This document shows positions 1-7,689 of a stretch of DNA of 64,000 nucleotides, piece after piece. The position numbers were made by a program, and so were the translations under genes. Origin of the DNA: Marinobacter sp. BGYM27 (GTDB taxonomy: Bacteria > Pseudomonadota > Gammaproteobacteria > Pseudomonadales > Oleiphilaceae). Position 1 is the first letter of the stretch; every line of letters starts with the position of its first letter. The notes under the pieces are model-generated. The model had not been told where the DNA came from. It saw only the letters and a list, made by a program, of their open reading frames with translations, and searched no databases. The stretch lies in the NCBI GenBank assembly GCA_025153445.1, contig JANZNS010000001.1, positions 372,001 to 436,000 of the forward strand. The letters run 5' to 3'.

Positions 1-48
1 CATCAATAATGGTGGTATACACACGCACTCGACCAAAGAGACCTGTTT

Positions 49-1044
49 ATGAGCACTTATACCGCAATCAATCTCGTCAAACGTCCATCCGGATCCATTG
101 GGCCGGAGCTATTTGAAGTCGTCGAAAAGACAGTGCCCCAGTTGGAAGACGGACAATTCCTGGTCAAACAGACCCACATGTCGCTGGATCCGGCGATGCT
201 GGGTTGGATGTCGCCCGATACCAAGAGTTATATCCCGCCTGTGGAGCTGGGCGATGTGATGCGTTCATCCGGCGTGGGCAAAGTGGTTGAATCGCGCAAC
301 CCTGATTTTGCCGAAGGCGATCAGGTGATGGGTATGTTTGGCTGGCAGGAATATGCGCTCAGTGATGGCAAAGGCGTCAACAAGGTGGATTCCAATCTTG
401 ATCCCGAAATGGTGTTGTCCGTTTTCGCATTGCCGGGCCTGACTGCAACCCAGGGCCTCTATGGCGAAGGCGATCCGAAACCGGGTGAAACCCTGGTTGT
501 CTCAGGCGCCGCGGGCTCGGTCGGTTCCATCGTCGGACAGTTGGCGAAGGCGGATGGCCTGAAAGTCATTGGTGTTGTCGGATCCGACGAGAAAGCAGAC
601 TGGATCGTCAACGAACTGGGCTTCGACGGTGCGATCAACTACAAGACAGACGATATCGGGGCCAAACTGAATGAACTGGCCAAAGACGGTATCGATCTCT
701 ACTTCGAAAATACCGGGGGCCCGATTCAGCACCGTGTGTTCGAACGCATGAACGCCCATGGCCGCATCGTAGTGTGCGGGATGATCTCTGATTACACCGC
801 CAAGCAGCCCAGCGCTGGTCCAAACTGGATGAACATTATCCGCAAGCGCTTGACGATCAAGGGCTTCACAATGCCGGATCATCGCCACAAAACGCCGCAG
901 CTGCTGGAAAAGATCACGCCCTACGTGCAGAAAGGGCAGATCAAATACCGCTCTCATATCCTGGAGGGACTGGAGTCTGCAATGACCGGCCTGAACCTGT
1001 TCTTCACGGGTGAAAACAAGGGCAAGCTGATCGTTAAGCTTTGA
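49..1044 (+). CDS. NADP-dependent oxidoreductase, zinc-independent MDR family (CurA-like)
   Basis: A 331-residue medium-chain dehydrogenase/reductase that should reduce activated carbon-carbon double bonds (enones, quinone-like compounds) with NADPH in the cytoplasm. The N-terminal GroES-like half carries the family's SLDPAM segment near residue 45, and the Rossmann half has the nucleotide loop GAAGSVG at about 153-159, followed by the ENTGG and GRIVVCGMIS segments typical of the CurA/leukotriene-B4 dehydrogenase branch. No zinc-binding cysteine cluster is present. The length matches the family. It stands alone, followed by two hairpins and then a lipoprotein gene. The exact substrate cannot be read from sequence. 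Confidence 0.9.
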   Translation: MSTYTAINLVKRPSGSIGPELFEVVEKTVPQLEDGQFLVKQTHMSLDPAMLGWMSPDTKSYIPPVELGDVMRSSGVGKVVESRNPDFAEGDQVMGMFGWQEYALSDGKGVNKVDSNLDPEMVLSVFALPGLTATQGLYGEGDPKPGETLVVSGAAGSVGSIVGQLAKADGLKVIGVVGSDEKADWIVNELGFDGAINYKTDDIGAKLNELAKDGIDLYFENTGGPIQHRVFERMNAHGRIVVCGMISDYTAKQPSAGPNWMNIIRKRLTIKGFTMPDHRHKTPQLLEKITPYVQKGQIKYRSHILEGLESAMTGLNLFFTGENKGKLIVKL

Positions 1045-1052
1045 TCCTGATT

Positions 1053-1104
1053 CGCGGGTAACGCCCGCGCAAACTATCAGCCTCGTTAACGGCGGGGCTG
1101 ATAG
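1053..1104 (+). terminator. Two consecutive hairpins after the oxidoreductase
   Basis: CGCGGG (1053-1058) pairs with CCCGCG (1064-1069), and CTATCAGCC (1074-1082) pairs with GGCTGATAG (1096-1104). A pyrimidine-rich but not pure T stretch follows. Position just after the stop codon suggests a transcript end, but the weak T-tract makes intrinsic termination uncertain. Confidence 0.45.
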
Positions 1105-1252
1105 CTTCTCCTTCCCCCTCTGGATTATCCGTTAAACAATTTTCACGCCTCACAAGGTGCATAGCGATGCGCGGGCACGCATACTGTTGCGCAATTGTTT
1201 CCGGCCTTCAGATCGTCCTGCGGCCATTCCGTTAGGTAAAACCGAGTCCTTC

Positions 1253-2065
1253 ATGCGTGCACCCTTTCTGGTTGTTTTGATAGCCTTGCTGACTTTGTCG
1301 CTTGCCGGCTGCTCGGAAGATGAGCCTTTGTCGAAAATCACGCTGACCGACACCCAGCTGCAACAGGTCGGGCAAAAGATCTTCCAGAATGAATGCGCAG
1401 GCAAGATTGTATGTCTGGTCCACTGGAATCAGGGCGAAGCCTTTCCCTCATTGGGAATAGGGCACTTCATCTGGTATCCGAAGGACGTTGATGGCCGGTT
1501 TGTGGAGAGCTTTCCGGAGCTGATCGCTTTTATGCGAAAGCGAGGAACCACGCTGCCGAAGTGGTTGGATGAAATGGAGCCGCTTGATGCACCCTGGCCG
1601 GACCGGAGCGCTTTTCTGGAGCAGGAAGGAAGCCCTCGAGTTGTCGAATTACGGGGTTTTCTGGAACAGACACAGGGACTGCAGGCCGATTTCATGTTCA
1701 GGCGTGCGCAATCTTCGCTCGAGCGGGTGATCAGTGCAGCCCCTGAGGATCAGCAGGACGCAATCCGGCAACGAATTGACGCACTCAGTACCACACCCGG
1801 TGGTGCCTACGCGTTAATGGACTATGTGAATTTCAAGGGCGAGGGACTGTCACCAACCGAGACTTATAATGGCCAGGGCTGGGGCTTGCTGCAGGTATTG
1901 CAGCAAATGCGTGAAAGCGACGCCGATACGGCCCTCGGCCAGTTTCAGGAAGCCGCCGCAGCGGTGCTGACCCGCCGGGCAACCAATGCCGAAAAAGCCA
2001 TTGAACGCGAACAGTGGTTGCCGGGGTGGTTGAATCGACTGAAGACTTATCAGGAGAGTGACTGA
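1253..2065 (+). CDS. Uncharacterised lipoprotein, possible lysozyme-like fold
   Basis: A 270-residue predicted lipoprotein. The reading frame is open from 1157, but the ATG at 1253 gives a classic lipoprotein signal (MRAPFL, hydrophobic core, lipobox LAGC with Cys20), so this start is preferred. Asp is absent right after the lipid Cys (the next residue is Ser), which favours outer-membrane sorting by the Lol rule. The mature part has a conserved-looking segment, NECAGK then WNQGE then SLGIGHF, that resembles the Glu...T-x-G-x-GH arrangement of T4-type lysozymes (GH24); this likeness is my inference only. It ends 17 bases before a convergent gene. I do not recognise a named family. Confidence 0.75.
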   Translation: MRAPFLVVLIALLTLSLAGCSEDEPLSKITLTDTQLQQVGQKIFQNECAGKIVCLVHWNQGEAFPSLGIGHFIWYPKDVDGRFVESFPELIAFMRKRGTTLPKWLDEMEPLDAPWPDRSAFLEQEGSPRVVELRGFLEQTQGLQADFMFRRAQSSLERVISAAPEDQQDAIRQRIDALSTTPGGAYALMDYVNFKGEGLSPTETYNGQGWGLLQVLQQMRESDADTALGQFQEAAAAVLTRRATNAEKAIEREQWLPGWLNRLKTYQESD

Positions 2066-2082
2066 CGCCACTGGCCCTGAGT

Positions 2083-2673
2083 TTAGTCTGCCTTCAGTGC
2101 TTTTTCTGCAAAATTCAATCGATCCTGACCGAAGAACATCTCATCACCGACAAAGGTGGTGGGCGCACCGAATACGCCACGCTCGATTGCTTCTGACGTG
2201 ATGGCCTTGAGCTTGTCCTTGGTCGCCTGATCGTTGCATTTAACCAGTACTTCTTGTGAATCAAAGCCGGCTTTGGACAGCACCTTGGCGACGACTTCAG
2301 GTTGACCCATGTCAAGCTCGTCGATCCAGAGGCCGGTGAAGACGGCGTTCAGGTAGTCCTGAAAACGGGGTGTATCCATATAGGCCACAGCGCCTCGCAT
2401 CAGCAGCAAAGTGTTAACCGGGAAGAAAGGATTGAAGTTCAGCGTGACCCCATAGTCCTGGGCGTAGCGTTGGAGGTCCATCCGGCTGTAGCGACCTTTG
2501 GCGGGAACAGCAGCAGGGGACTGGTTGCCAGTGGCCTGAAATACAGCACCGAGAAGCATGGGCTTCCACTCGAGTTCGGCGTTGTTTCGCTCTGCAATGG
2601 CTGCAATTTGGGTCCAGCCGATATAACTGGCAGGGCTGCCAACGTCGAAGAAAAACTCAATACGCTTGCTCAT
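2083..2673 (-). CDS. 2-hydroxychromene-2-carboxylate isomerase family (DsbA-like fold)
   Basis: A 196-residue cytoplasmic protein of the kappa-class GST/DsbA-like group. The start motif FFFDVGSPASY (about residues 7-17) contains the Ser that replaces the DsbA CXXC site in HCCA isomerases and normally activates glutathione. The C-terminal GAPTTF segment is the cis-Pro/GSH-binding region. Family members act in aromatic-compound breakdown, but homologues are often generic GSH-dependent enzymes. GGAG sits six bases before the ATG. It follows the SDR gene on the same strand by 61 bases, so the two probably form an operon under the HxlR-type operator region upstream. Confidence 0.85.
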   Translation of the reverse strand: MSKRIEFFFDVGSPASYIGWTQIAAIAERNNAELEWKPMLLGAVFQATGNQSPAAVPAKGRYSRMDLQRYAQDYGVTLNFNPFFPVNTLLLMRGAVAYMDTPRFQDYLNAVFTGLWIDELDMGQPEVVAKVLSKAGFDSQEVLVKCNDQATKDKLKAITSEAIERGVFGAPTTFVGDEMFFGQDRLNFAEKALKAD

Positions 2674-2734
2674 TTGTGGCTCCTATTTCTTGTGCATTTT
2701 TGCGCAGATCCGGGACAGGTTTGATTTAAGGGAA

Positions 2735-3475
2735 TCAAAAGGTTTCCATCCAGGGGCGTAGGTCGAGTTCGTGGGTCCAGCTGTCCTTTGGCTGGCGGTG
2801 AATCTGCCAGTACTGCTCTGCGATATGATCAGGGTTGAGAATGCCGTCCTGATCTTTCAGGGCATAGCGATCAGGGAAATTGTCGCGAATAAATGCGGTA
2901 TCTATAGCACCGTCGATAATCGGATGTGCCACATGGATGCCCTGCGGCCCAAGCTCTCTCGCCATGCTTTGGGCCAGTGCCCGTAACGCGAATTTGGCGC
3001 CTGAGAATGCTGAAAAGCCACTACTCCCTCGAAGTGAGGCCGTTGCTCCGGTAAAAATGATGGTGCCGCGGTTGCGGGGCAGCATCGCTCTGGCTGCTTC
3101 GCGCCCGGTGAAGAAGCCTGCCAGCGCCGCCATTTCCCAGACCTTGCGGTAAACCCGGGCAGTGGTTTCGGTAATTGAAAAGCGCACGTTGGCGCCAATA
3201 TTGAATACCACCACACCGACCTCACCTATATCCCGCTCGATCGTGTTGAACAGATCGACCATGGCGCTTTCCTCGCGCGCATCGCAACCGAAGGCATGGG
3301 CGATGCCGCCTTCCGACTCAATAGTGTCGACGAGGGGCTGCAGTGCATCAGCCTGACGCCGGGTGGCTGCGACGGTGAAACCCTCCCGGGCGAACCGGCG
3401 AGCAATGGCGCCACCGGTCGCGTCACCAGCGCCGATAATGACGGCGACCTGTGGCCTGTTTTGTGAGTTGGGCAT
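2735..3475 (-). CDS. SDR-family oxidoreductase lacking the catalytic Tyr
   Basis: A 246-residue short-chain dehydrogenase/reductase. The frame extends to 3538, but the ATG at 3475 has a GGAG nearby and starts directly before the Rossmann strand; the longer version would overlap the operator palindromes. The nucleotide loop is GAGDATGGA (residues 15-23) and NIGAN stands for the usual NAG motif. Where classical SDRs have YxxxK this protein reads FSGAK, so the catalytic Tyr is Phe. The substitution is in a well-conserved context (SGFSAFSGAKFALRAL), so it is unlikely to be decay; activity as a normal reductase is doubtful. It is divergent from an HxlR regulator and followed by the isomerase. Confidence 0.85.
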   Translation of the reverse strand: MPNSQNRPQVAVIIGAGDATGGAIARRFAREGFTVAATRRQADALQPLVDTIESEGGIAHAFGCDAREESAMVDLFNTIERDIGEVGVVVFNIGANVRFSITETTARVYRKVWEMAALAGFFTGREAARAMLPRNRGTIIFTGATASLRGSSGFSAFSGAKFALRALAQSMARELGPQGIHVAHPIIDGAIDTAFIRDNFPDRYALKDQDGILNPDHIAEQYWQIHRQPKDSWTHELDLRPWMETF

Positions 3476-3489
3476 GGCATATCTCCATA

Positions 3490-3532
3490 GGTTCTTTTTT
3501 GGAACCTTGATACTCAGTTCCTTTTTGGAACT
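3490..3532. promoter_or_regulatory. Tandem palindromes, likely HxlR-regulator operators
   Basis: Two near-identical inverted repeats lie between the divergent SDR and HxlR genes: GGTTC-TTTTTT-GGAACC (3490-3506) and AGTTCC-TTTTT-GGAACT (3516-3532). Their centres are 26 bases apart. Similar arms, the same T-spacer and the placement between a regulator and its divergent neighbour make autoregulatory operators likely. Confidence 0.75.
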
Positions 3533-3574
3533 TGTCAAGTTATTCTATCGCTGTCGCTAAAAGGAGGGTGAAGC

Positions 3575-4063
3575 ATGCGTTGGGAAGAACTGGATCAACA
3601 GCCCTGTTCCGTTGCCCGGGCTTTGTCGGTGGTGGGTGACCGTTGGACGTTGCTGGTGCTGCGGGATTGTTTTCTCGGAGTGCGGCGGTTCGATGCGTTC
3701 GAAAAACGTTTGGGGATTACCCGCCACGTGCTGACCGATCGGCTAAAGAAGCTGGTTCATGAAGGGGTGTTGTACAAGGCGCCATACCAGGATAAACCGC
3801 GGCGGGAAGAGTACCGGCTGACAGATAAAGGACTTGATCTGCATCCGGTCCTGATGGCCTTGGTCAGTTGGGGCGATCATCATATGGCAGATGATCGTGG
3901 TGCCCCCATCGTCAGGATTCACAAGGGTTGTGGCGAAGTCATGCGGCCGGTGATGGTGTGTTCCGAATGCGGTGAGCCCGTTAGTGCCAGGGAAGTGAAA
4001 GTTGAGCCAGGTACGGGCTGGGCGGCACAGGCGACAGACGTTATGCCAATAGAGATCGGCTAG
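3575..4063 (+). CDS. HxlR-family transcriptional regulator
   Basis: A 162-residue winged-helix regulator. The HxlR hallmarks are present: a Cys at residue 11 (QQPCSVARAL), the VVGDRWTLLVLRD helix, FDAFEKRLGITRHVLTDRL recognition region and the EYRLTDKG wing. The tail adds a possible metal-binding knuckle (Cys-Gly-Glu...CSECGEPV), seen in some long HxlR proteins. Many HxlR proteins sense electrophiles, quinones or aldehydes through the N-terminal Cys; this fits control of the divergent SDR/isomerase operon, an inference from context. AAAGGAGG stands ten bases or so before the ATG. Confidence 0.9.
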   Translation: MRWEELDQQPCSVARALSVVGDRWTLLVLRDCFLGVRRFDAFEKRLGITRHVLTDRLKKLVHEGVLYKAPYQDKPRREEYRLTDKGLDLHPVLMALVSWGDHHMADDRGAPIVRIHKGCGEVMRPVMVCSECGEPVSAREVKVEPGTGWAAQATDVMPIEIG

Positions 4064-4181
4064 CATTCCGGTAATTTTTCAGATTACTTGCCAATCCCTG
4101 CCAGAATACATCTATGGTTTAATACCCGGGTTTCGGGTTCGCATAAATCCATAATAATTTTCGGTAGTGGCTGAGGTTTCT

Positions 4182-4529
4182 ATGCTCGACTATGTAGCGC
4201 TTTGCTTGCTGTTCTTTGTTGCGATCGTGCTGTTTTACGGCGTTATCGTGATTCACGATATTCCATACGATATTGCCAAACACAGAAATCATCCCCATCA
4301 GGATGCGATTCATGTTGCCGGCTGGGTCAGTCTGCTGACCTTGCATATCCTGTGGCCGTTTCTTTGGGTTTGGGCAACGCTCTACCGAAAGGATCGGGGT
4401 TGGGGATTTCAGGACGGCAGGTCCGATCATACCCATCTCGCAGATCTGGAAGTGCAGGTTGCAGAGTTGAAAGCCCGGCTGGATCGGGTTGAAGCGTCAC
4501 CTTCTTCCAGCAACGACCAGGAGAACTGA
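4182..4529 (+). CDS. DUF3302 inner-membrane protein, YiaW-like
   Basis: A 115-residue protein with two membrane segments (about residues 5-25 and 45-65) separated by the charged HDIPYDIAKHR stretch characteristic of the E. coli YiaW family, then a coiled-coil-like tail rich in Leu, Glu and Arg. A GTG at 4167 could also start the frame, but GAGG five bases before the ATG at 4182 supports the shorter form. It lies two bases before the YiaV-like gene, the same pairing as in E. coli. The role of the pair is not established. Confidence 0.85.
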   Translation: MLDYVALCLLFFVAIVLFYGVIVIHDIPYDIAKHRNHPHQDAIHVAGWVSLLTLHILWPFLWVWATLYRKDRGWGFQDGRSDHTHLADLEVQVAELKARLDRVEASPSSSNDQEN

Positions 4530-4531
4530 TC

Positions 4532-5485
4532 GTGGATGTACTCCTGATTCTGACCTACACCGCTTTTAGTATTGCCGTTTTCAAAGTGTTCAAGGTGCCC
4601 CTGAACAAATGGACGGTACCGACAGCGGTTCTTGGCGGTATTTTTCTGCTGGGCTCGCTGATCGTGATAATGAATTACAACCATCCGTATTCCGAGCAGG
4701 CCCGCAAGTATGCCCGCACAACGCCGATTGTGCCGACCATTTCAGGCCGCGTTGACTCCGTTGAAGCGCCCGCGAACGTGTTGCTTGAGAAAGGCGATGT
4801 GCTCTTCACGCTCGATCAGACCAAATACCGGGCAATTGTGGATTCTCTGACGGCTCAGTTAACGTCTGCCAAGCTTGACCTTGATCGTGCCACGAAACTG
4901 GCGCGCACCGGGGCGGGTTCACGCAGGGATCGGGATCTGGCCCAGGCGCGTTACGACGATCTGAAAAACCAGCTTGTTGCTGCGCAGTTCAATCTTGATG
5001 AGACCGTGGTGCGCGCGCCGACGCGGGGCTACGTATCCCAGGTGTTTTTGCGCCCGGGCATGATTGCCGTCAGTCTTCCATTACGTCCATCCATGATTTT
5101 TGTACATCAGGAGGCTGATATCTATACCGGCTGGTTCCGGCAGAACAGCTTGTTGAGACTGGAAGTGGGTGACGAAGCAGAGATTGCGCTGGATGGTATT
5201 CCGGGGAAGGTGTTTTCCGGGGAGGTCGACTCAGTTCTGCCTATTCTTGCAGAAGGGCAGTTGCAGCCATCGGGTACTCTCGCCAAGGATGACGCCGGGC
5301 CGGGTCGGATTCCGGTGACCATCCGGATCACTGATCCTTCATTTGACCAGTATCGGAGCCAGGTTCCTGCCGGCGCTTACGGTCAAATGGCGCTTTACAG
5401 CGATCATTTCCACCATATTGCGATTATGCGGCAGATACTGCTTCGAATGTCCGCCTGGATGAACTACCTGTTCCCGTTCCACTGA
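4532..5485 (+). CDS. HlyD-type membrane fusion protein, YiaV-like
   Basis: A 317-residue periplasmic adaptor anchored by an N-terminal membrane region (two hydrophobic stretches within residues 1-50). It shows the split lipoyl/barrel-sandwich halves (PTISGRVDSVEAP and VRAPTRGYVSQVFLRPGM) flanking a coiled-coil hairpin rich in Ala, Leu, Asp and Arg. The start is a GTG with GGAG eleven bases earlier, translationally close to the YiaW-like stop. No ABC exporter, MFS or outer-membrane channel gene adjoins it, so its partner is unknown. Shorter than the E. coli YiaV I recall (about 380 residues). Confidence 0.85.
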   Translation: MDVLLILTYTAFSIAVFKVFKVPLNKWTVPTAVLGGIFLLGSLIVIMNYNHPYSEQARKYARTTPIVPTISGRVDSVEAPANVLLEKGDVLFTLDQTKYRAIVDSLTAQLTSAKLDLDRATKLARTGAGSRRDRDLAQARYDDLKNQLVAAQFNLDETVVRAPTRGYVSQVFLRPGMIAVSLPLRPSMIFVHQEADIYTGWFRQNSLLRLEVGDEAEIALDGIPGKVFSGEVDSVLPILAEGQLQPSGTLAKDDAGPGRIPVTIRITDPSFDQYRSQVPAGAYGQMALYSDHFHHIAIMRQILLRMSAWMNYLFPFH

Positions 5486-5513
5486 ATCAGTGGCGCGTGT
5501 TTTCAGGTTAACG

Positions 5514-5545
5514 CTGAGGCCGGGAAACCGGCCTCAGTTGTATTT
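5514..5545 (+). terminator. Intrinsic terminator with GAAA tetraloop
   Basis: CTGAGGCCGG (5514-5523) and CCGGCCTCAG (5528-5537) form a perfect ten-base-pair stem closed by GAAA, followed by TTGTATTT. It ends the YiaW/YiaV transcript just before the convergent TRAP operon. Confidence 0.85.
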
Positions 5546-5614
5546 GAGGTTCCGTGGGAAGCGACGGTATTGATCTCAGGCTCAGCACCTCACGCTTCCC
5601 GATAAACCATCTTT

Positions 5615-7600
5615 TCAGGCTATCGCCGGTTGTTTCTTTGTCGCCAGCCACGCGGCGGCTATTGCCGGGACTATCAAGATGGCACTGGCAAGTGACAGTT
5701 CACCGTTGCTCAGCGGCACAGGCCCGCCACCGGGAATGGCCAGCAACATGCCCCCCAGAATAAGCGCGAGTCGTATCGGCCACTGCAGCAGTTTGCTCGC
5801 ACTGAGATCGCCCACGCCCAGCAAATAGCCTTGCATCGATCCGGCTATGAGCGTGATGCCAACGAGTGCCTGAGCAATCACAATAGCGATTTCATTCCAG
5901 TTGCCCTGAAAGATCAGCGCGGGATTAAGCACAAACAGGAACGGAATGAAGTAAATAACACTGCCCAGACGCATCGCCTGCACACCTGTTTCCATCGGTC
6001 GTGCTCCCGCCACAGTCGCTGCAGCGAATGCACCCAATGCTACCGGGGGCGTGATAAAGCTGAGCATGCCCCAGTACAGAATGAACAGGTGCACTGCGAG
6101 CGGATCCATACCCCCGCCGTTAATCAATGCGGGTGCCAAAGCGACAGCGAGGAATATGTAGGCTGCCGTGACTGTCATGCCTATGCCGAGAATGAAGCTG
6201 GTTAATGCGCCCATCAGCAGCAATACCAGAGTATTCCCGCCGGCAAGGAAGATCAGATCGTTGGCGATGGTCCCTGATAGCCCGGTTACGGATAGCGCCC
6301 CCACCAAGAGGCCGACACCGCCCAGAATCGCGATCAATTCAGCAAACAACTTGCCCGAGTTCGAGAAAAAGTCTTTTACATCCTGCCAGCCCCACCGCTG
6401 GTAGGGCAGAATCTGATTGATTGCGATGAGCAATGCTGTTGCATAAAAGGGCGCGGTCGCTTCACGCCGCAGGAAAAACAGCAGCCAGATCAGCAGCACG
6501 AAAACGAAAATGAAGTACCAGCCTTCTTTCAGCGTTTGTTTGATCGACGGTAACTCGTCAACCGGCAAACCCTCTAATTTATGGCGCGCGGCGTAAGCGT
6601 CGATCTGGATAAAGAGACCCAGGAAGTAAAGCACCGACGGCACCGCGGCGGCGAGCGCAATAGTGCCGTAGGGAATGTTGAGGAACGCTGCCATGATAAA
6701 GGCGGTAGCGCCCATCACGGGCGGCATGAGCACGCCACCGGTTGATGCACAGGCTTCAACACCTGCGGCATAGGAACGGCTGAAGCCGACCCGCCGCATG
6801 GCCGGAATCGACAAAACACCGGTCGTGAGCACGTTGGTGATGACGCTGCCGCTCATGGACCCCATGAGACCACTGGAGAACACGGCCACTTTGGCCGGTC
6901 CGCCCCTGACGTTTCCAAGCAGGGCAAAGGCCAGATTGATAAAGAATTTGCCGCCGCCGGTTTGCTGCAGCGCTACGCCGAACAAAAGGAAGCCGATGAC
7001 AAGATTGGCAAAGGCTTGCAGCGGAATGCCCATGATGCTTTCGCGACTCATGGCATGGTAAATCGCGGTCTGAGTTGGCGAGGAGGGAAAGCCCTGAATC
7101 GGACCGGGCACCAAATCGGCAAAAATGGGGTAGATGCTGGCGATGCCGACAATGATGGCGATGGGAAGTCCGCCGGCCCGGCGAACGGCCTCAACAATGG
7201 TGGCCCAAAGCATGAAGCTCACGACCATCGCGTATTGCGGTGCCTCATACTCCCAGCCCCGATCGAGAATCTGTTCGGCGTTATAAACGAAGAACCCACA
7301 GATGCCCGCCGTCGCAAGGAACAAAAGCACGTCGTACCAGGGAACCTGTGTTCGCGACGCATGTTTGTTCATCGGCCACAGGACGTAGACCAGTGGCAGC
7401 ATGAGCGCGACGACCATGTAGAAAAACTGACTTTCGACCTGCGTGATCAACCCGATGAGCTGCAGGTTGAACAGGTAATCGATGGTGATGAGAGTCATCA
7501 CGACGGTGGCAACACGAGGTACCCAAAGCCAGAAACCGGTTAACTGGCGAATACCGGAAATGTTTTCCGGTGGACTGGCGGTCTCTTGAGGAACATTCAT
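5615..7600 (-). CDS. TRAP transporter fused permease subunit (TAXI type)
   Basis: A 661-residue polytopic membrane protein combining the small (DctQ-like, about four helices) and large (DctM-like, about twelve helices) TRAP subunits, as in the TRAP_fused family that partners TAXI binding proteins. The DctM-type loops are recognisable: SGSVITNVLTTG, MGSMSG and SFITPPVALGAFAAA. The frame opens at 7648, but Met at 7600 (MNVPQE) is a better start with GGAG upstream. It imports an organic acid or amino acid by a sodium or proton gradient. It follows the TAXI binding-protein gene, with a stable hairpin in the gap. Confidence 0.93.
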   Translation of the reverse strand: MNVPQETASPPENISGIRQLTGFWLWVPRVATVVMTLITIDYLFNLQLIGLITQVESQFFYMVVALMLPLVYVLWPMNKHASRTQVPWYDVLLFLATAGICGFFVYNAEQILDRGWEYEAPQYAMVVSFMLWATIVEAVRRAGGLPIAIIVGIASIYPIFADLVPGPIQGFPSSPTQTAIYHAMSRESIMGIPLQAFANLVIGFLLFGVALQQTGGGKFFINLAFALLGNVRGGPAKVAVFSSGLMGSMSGSVITNVLTTGVLSIPAMRRVGFSRSYAAGVEACASTGGVLMPPVMGATAFIMAAFLNIPYGTIALAAAVPSVLYFLGLFIQIDAYAARHKLEGLPVDELPSIKQTLKEGWYFIFVFVLLIWLLFFLRREATAPFYATALLIAINQILPYQRWGWQDVKDFFSNSGKLFAELIAILGGVGLLVGALSVTGLSGTIANDLIFLAGGNTLVLLLMGALTSFILGIGMTVTAAYIFLAVALAPALINGGGMDPLAVHLFILYWGMLSFITPPVALGAFAAATVAGARPMETGVQAMRLGSVIYFIPFLFVLNPALIFQGNWNEIAIVIAQALVGITLIAGSMQGYLLGVGDLSASKLLQWPIRLALILGGMLLAIPGGGPVPLSNGELSLASAILIVPAIAAAWLATKKQPAIA

Positions 7601-7653
7601 CGGTAACACTGCTCCGAAGTAGAAGTGAACAAAGAGGTGGTCAAGCAATAGAA

Positions 7654-7679
7654 CGGGTGAGTCATGGCTGACTCACCCG
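7654..7679 (-). other. Intercistronic hairpin in the TRAP operon
   Basis: CGGGTGAGTCA (7654-7664) and TGACTCACCCG (7669-7679) make a perfect eleven-base-pair stem with a TGGC loop, between the binding-protein stop codon and the permease start. No T-run follows in the direction of transcription, so it looks like an mRNA-stabilising or attenuating hairpin that keeps the binding protein in excess. Confidence 0.6.
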
Positions 7680-7689
7680 GTGTGCTGGC

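Noticed and set aside
6962-7543. 193-codon plus-strand frame
   Set aside because: Lies opposite the TRAP permease and has no domain or ribosome site.
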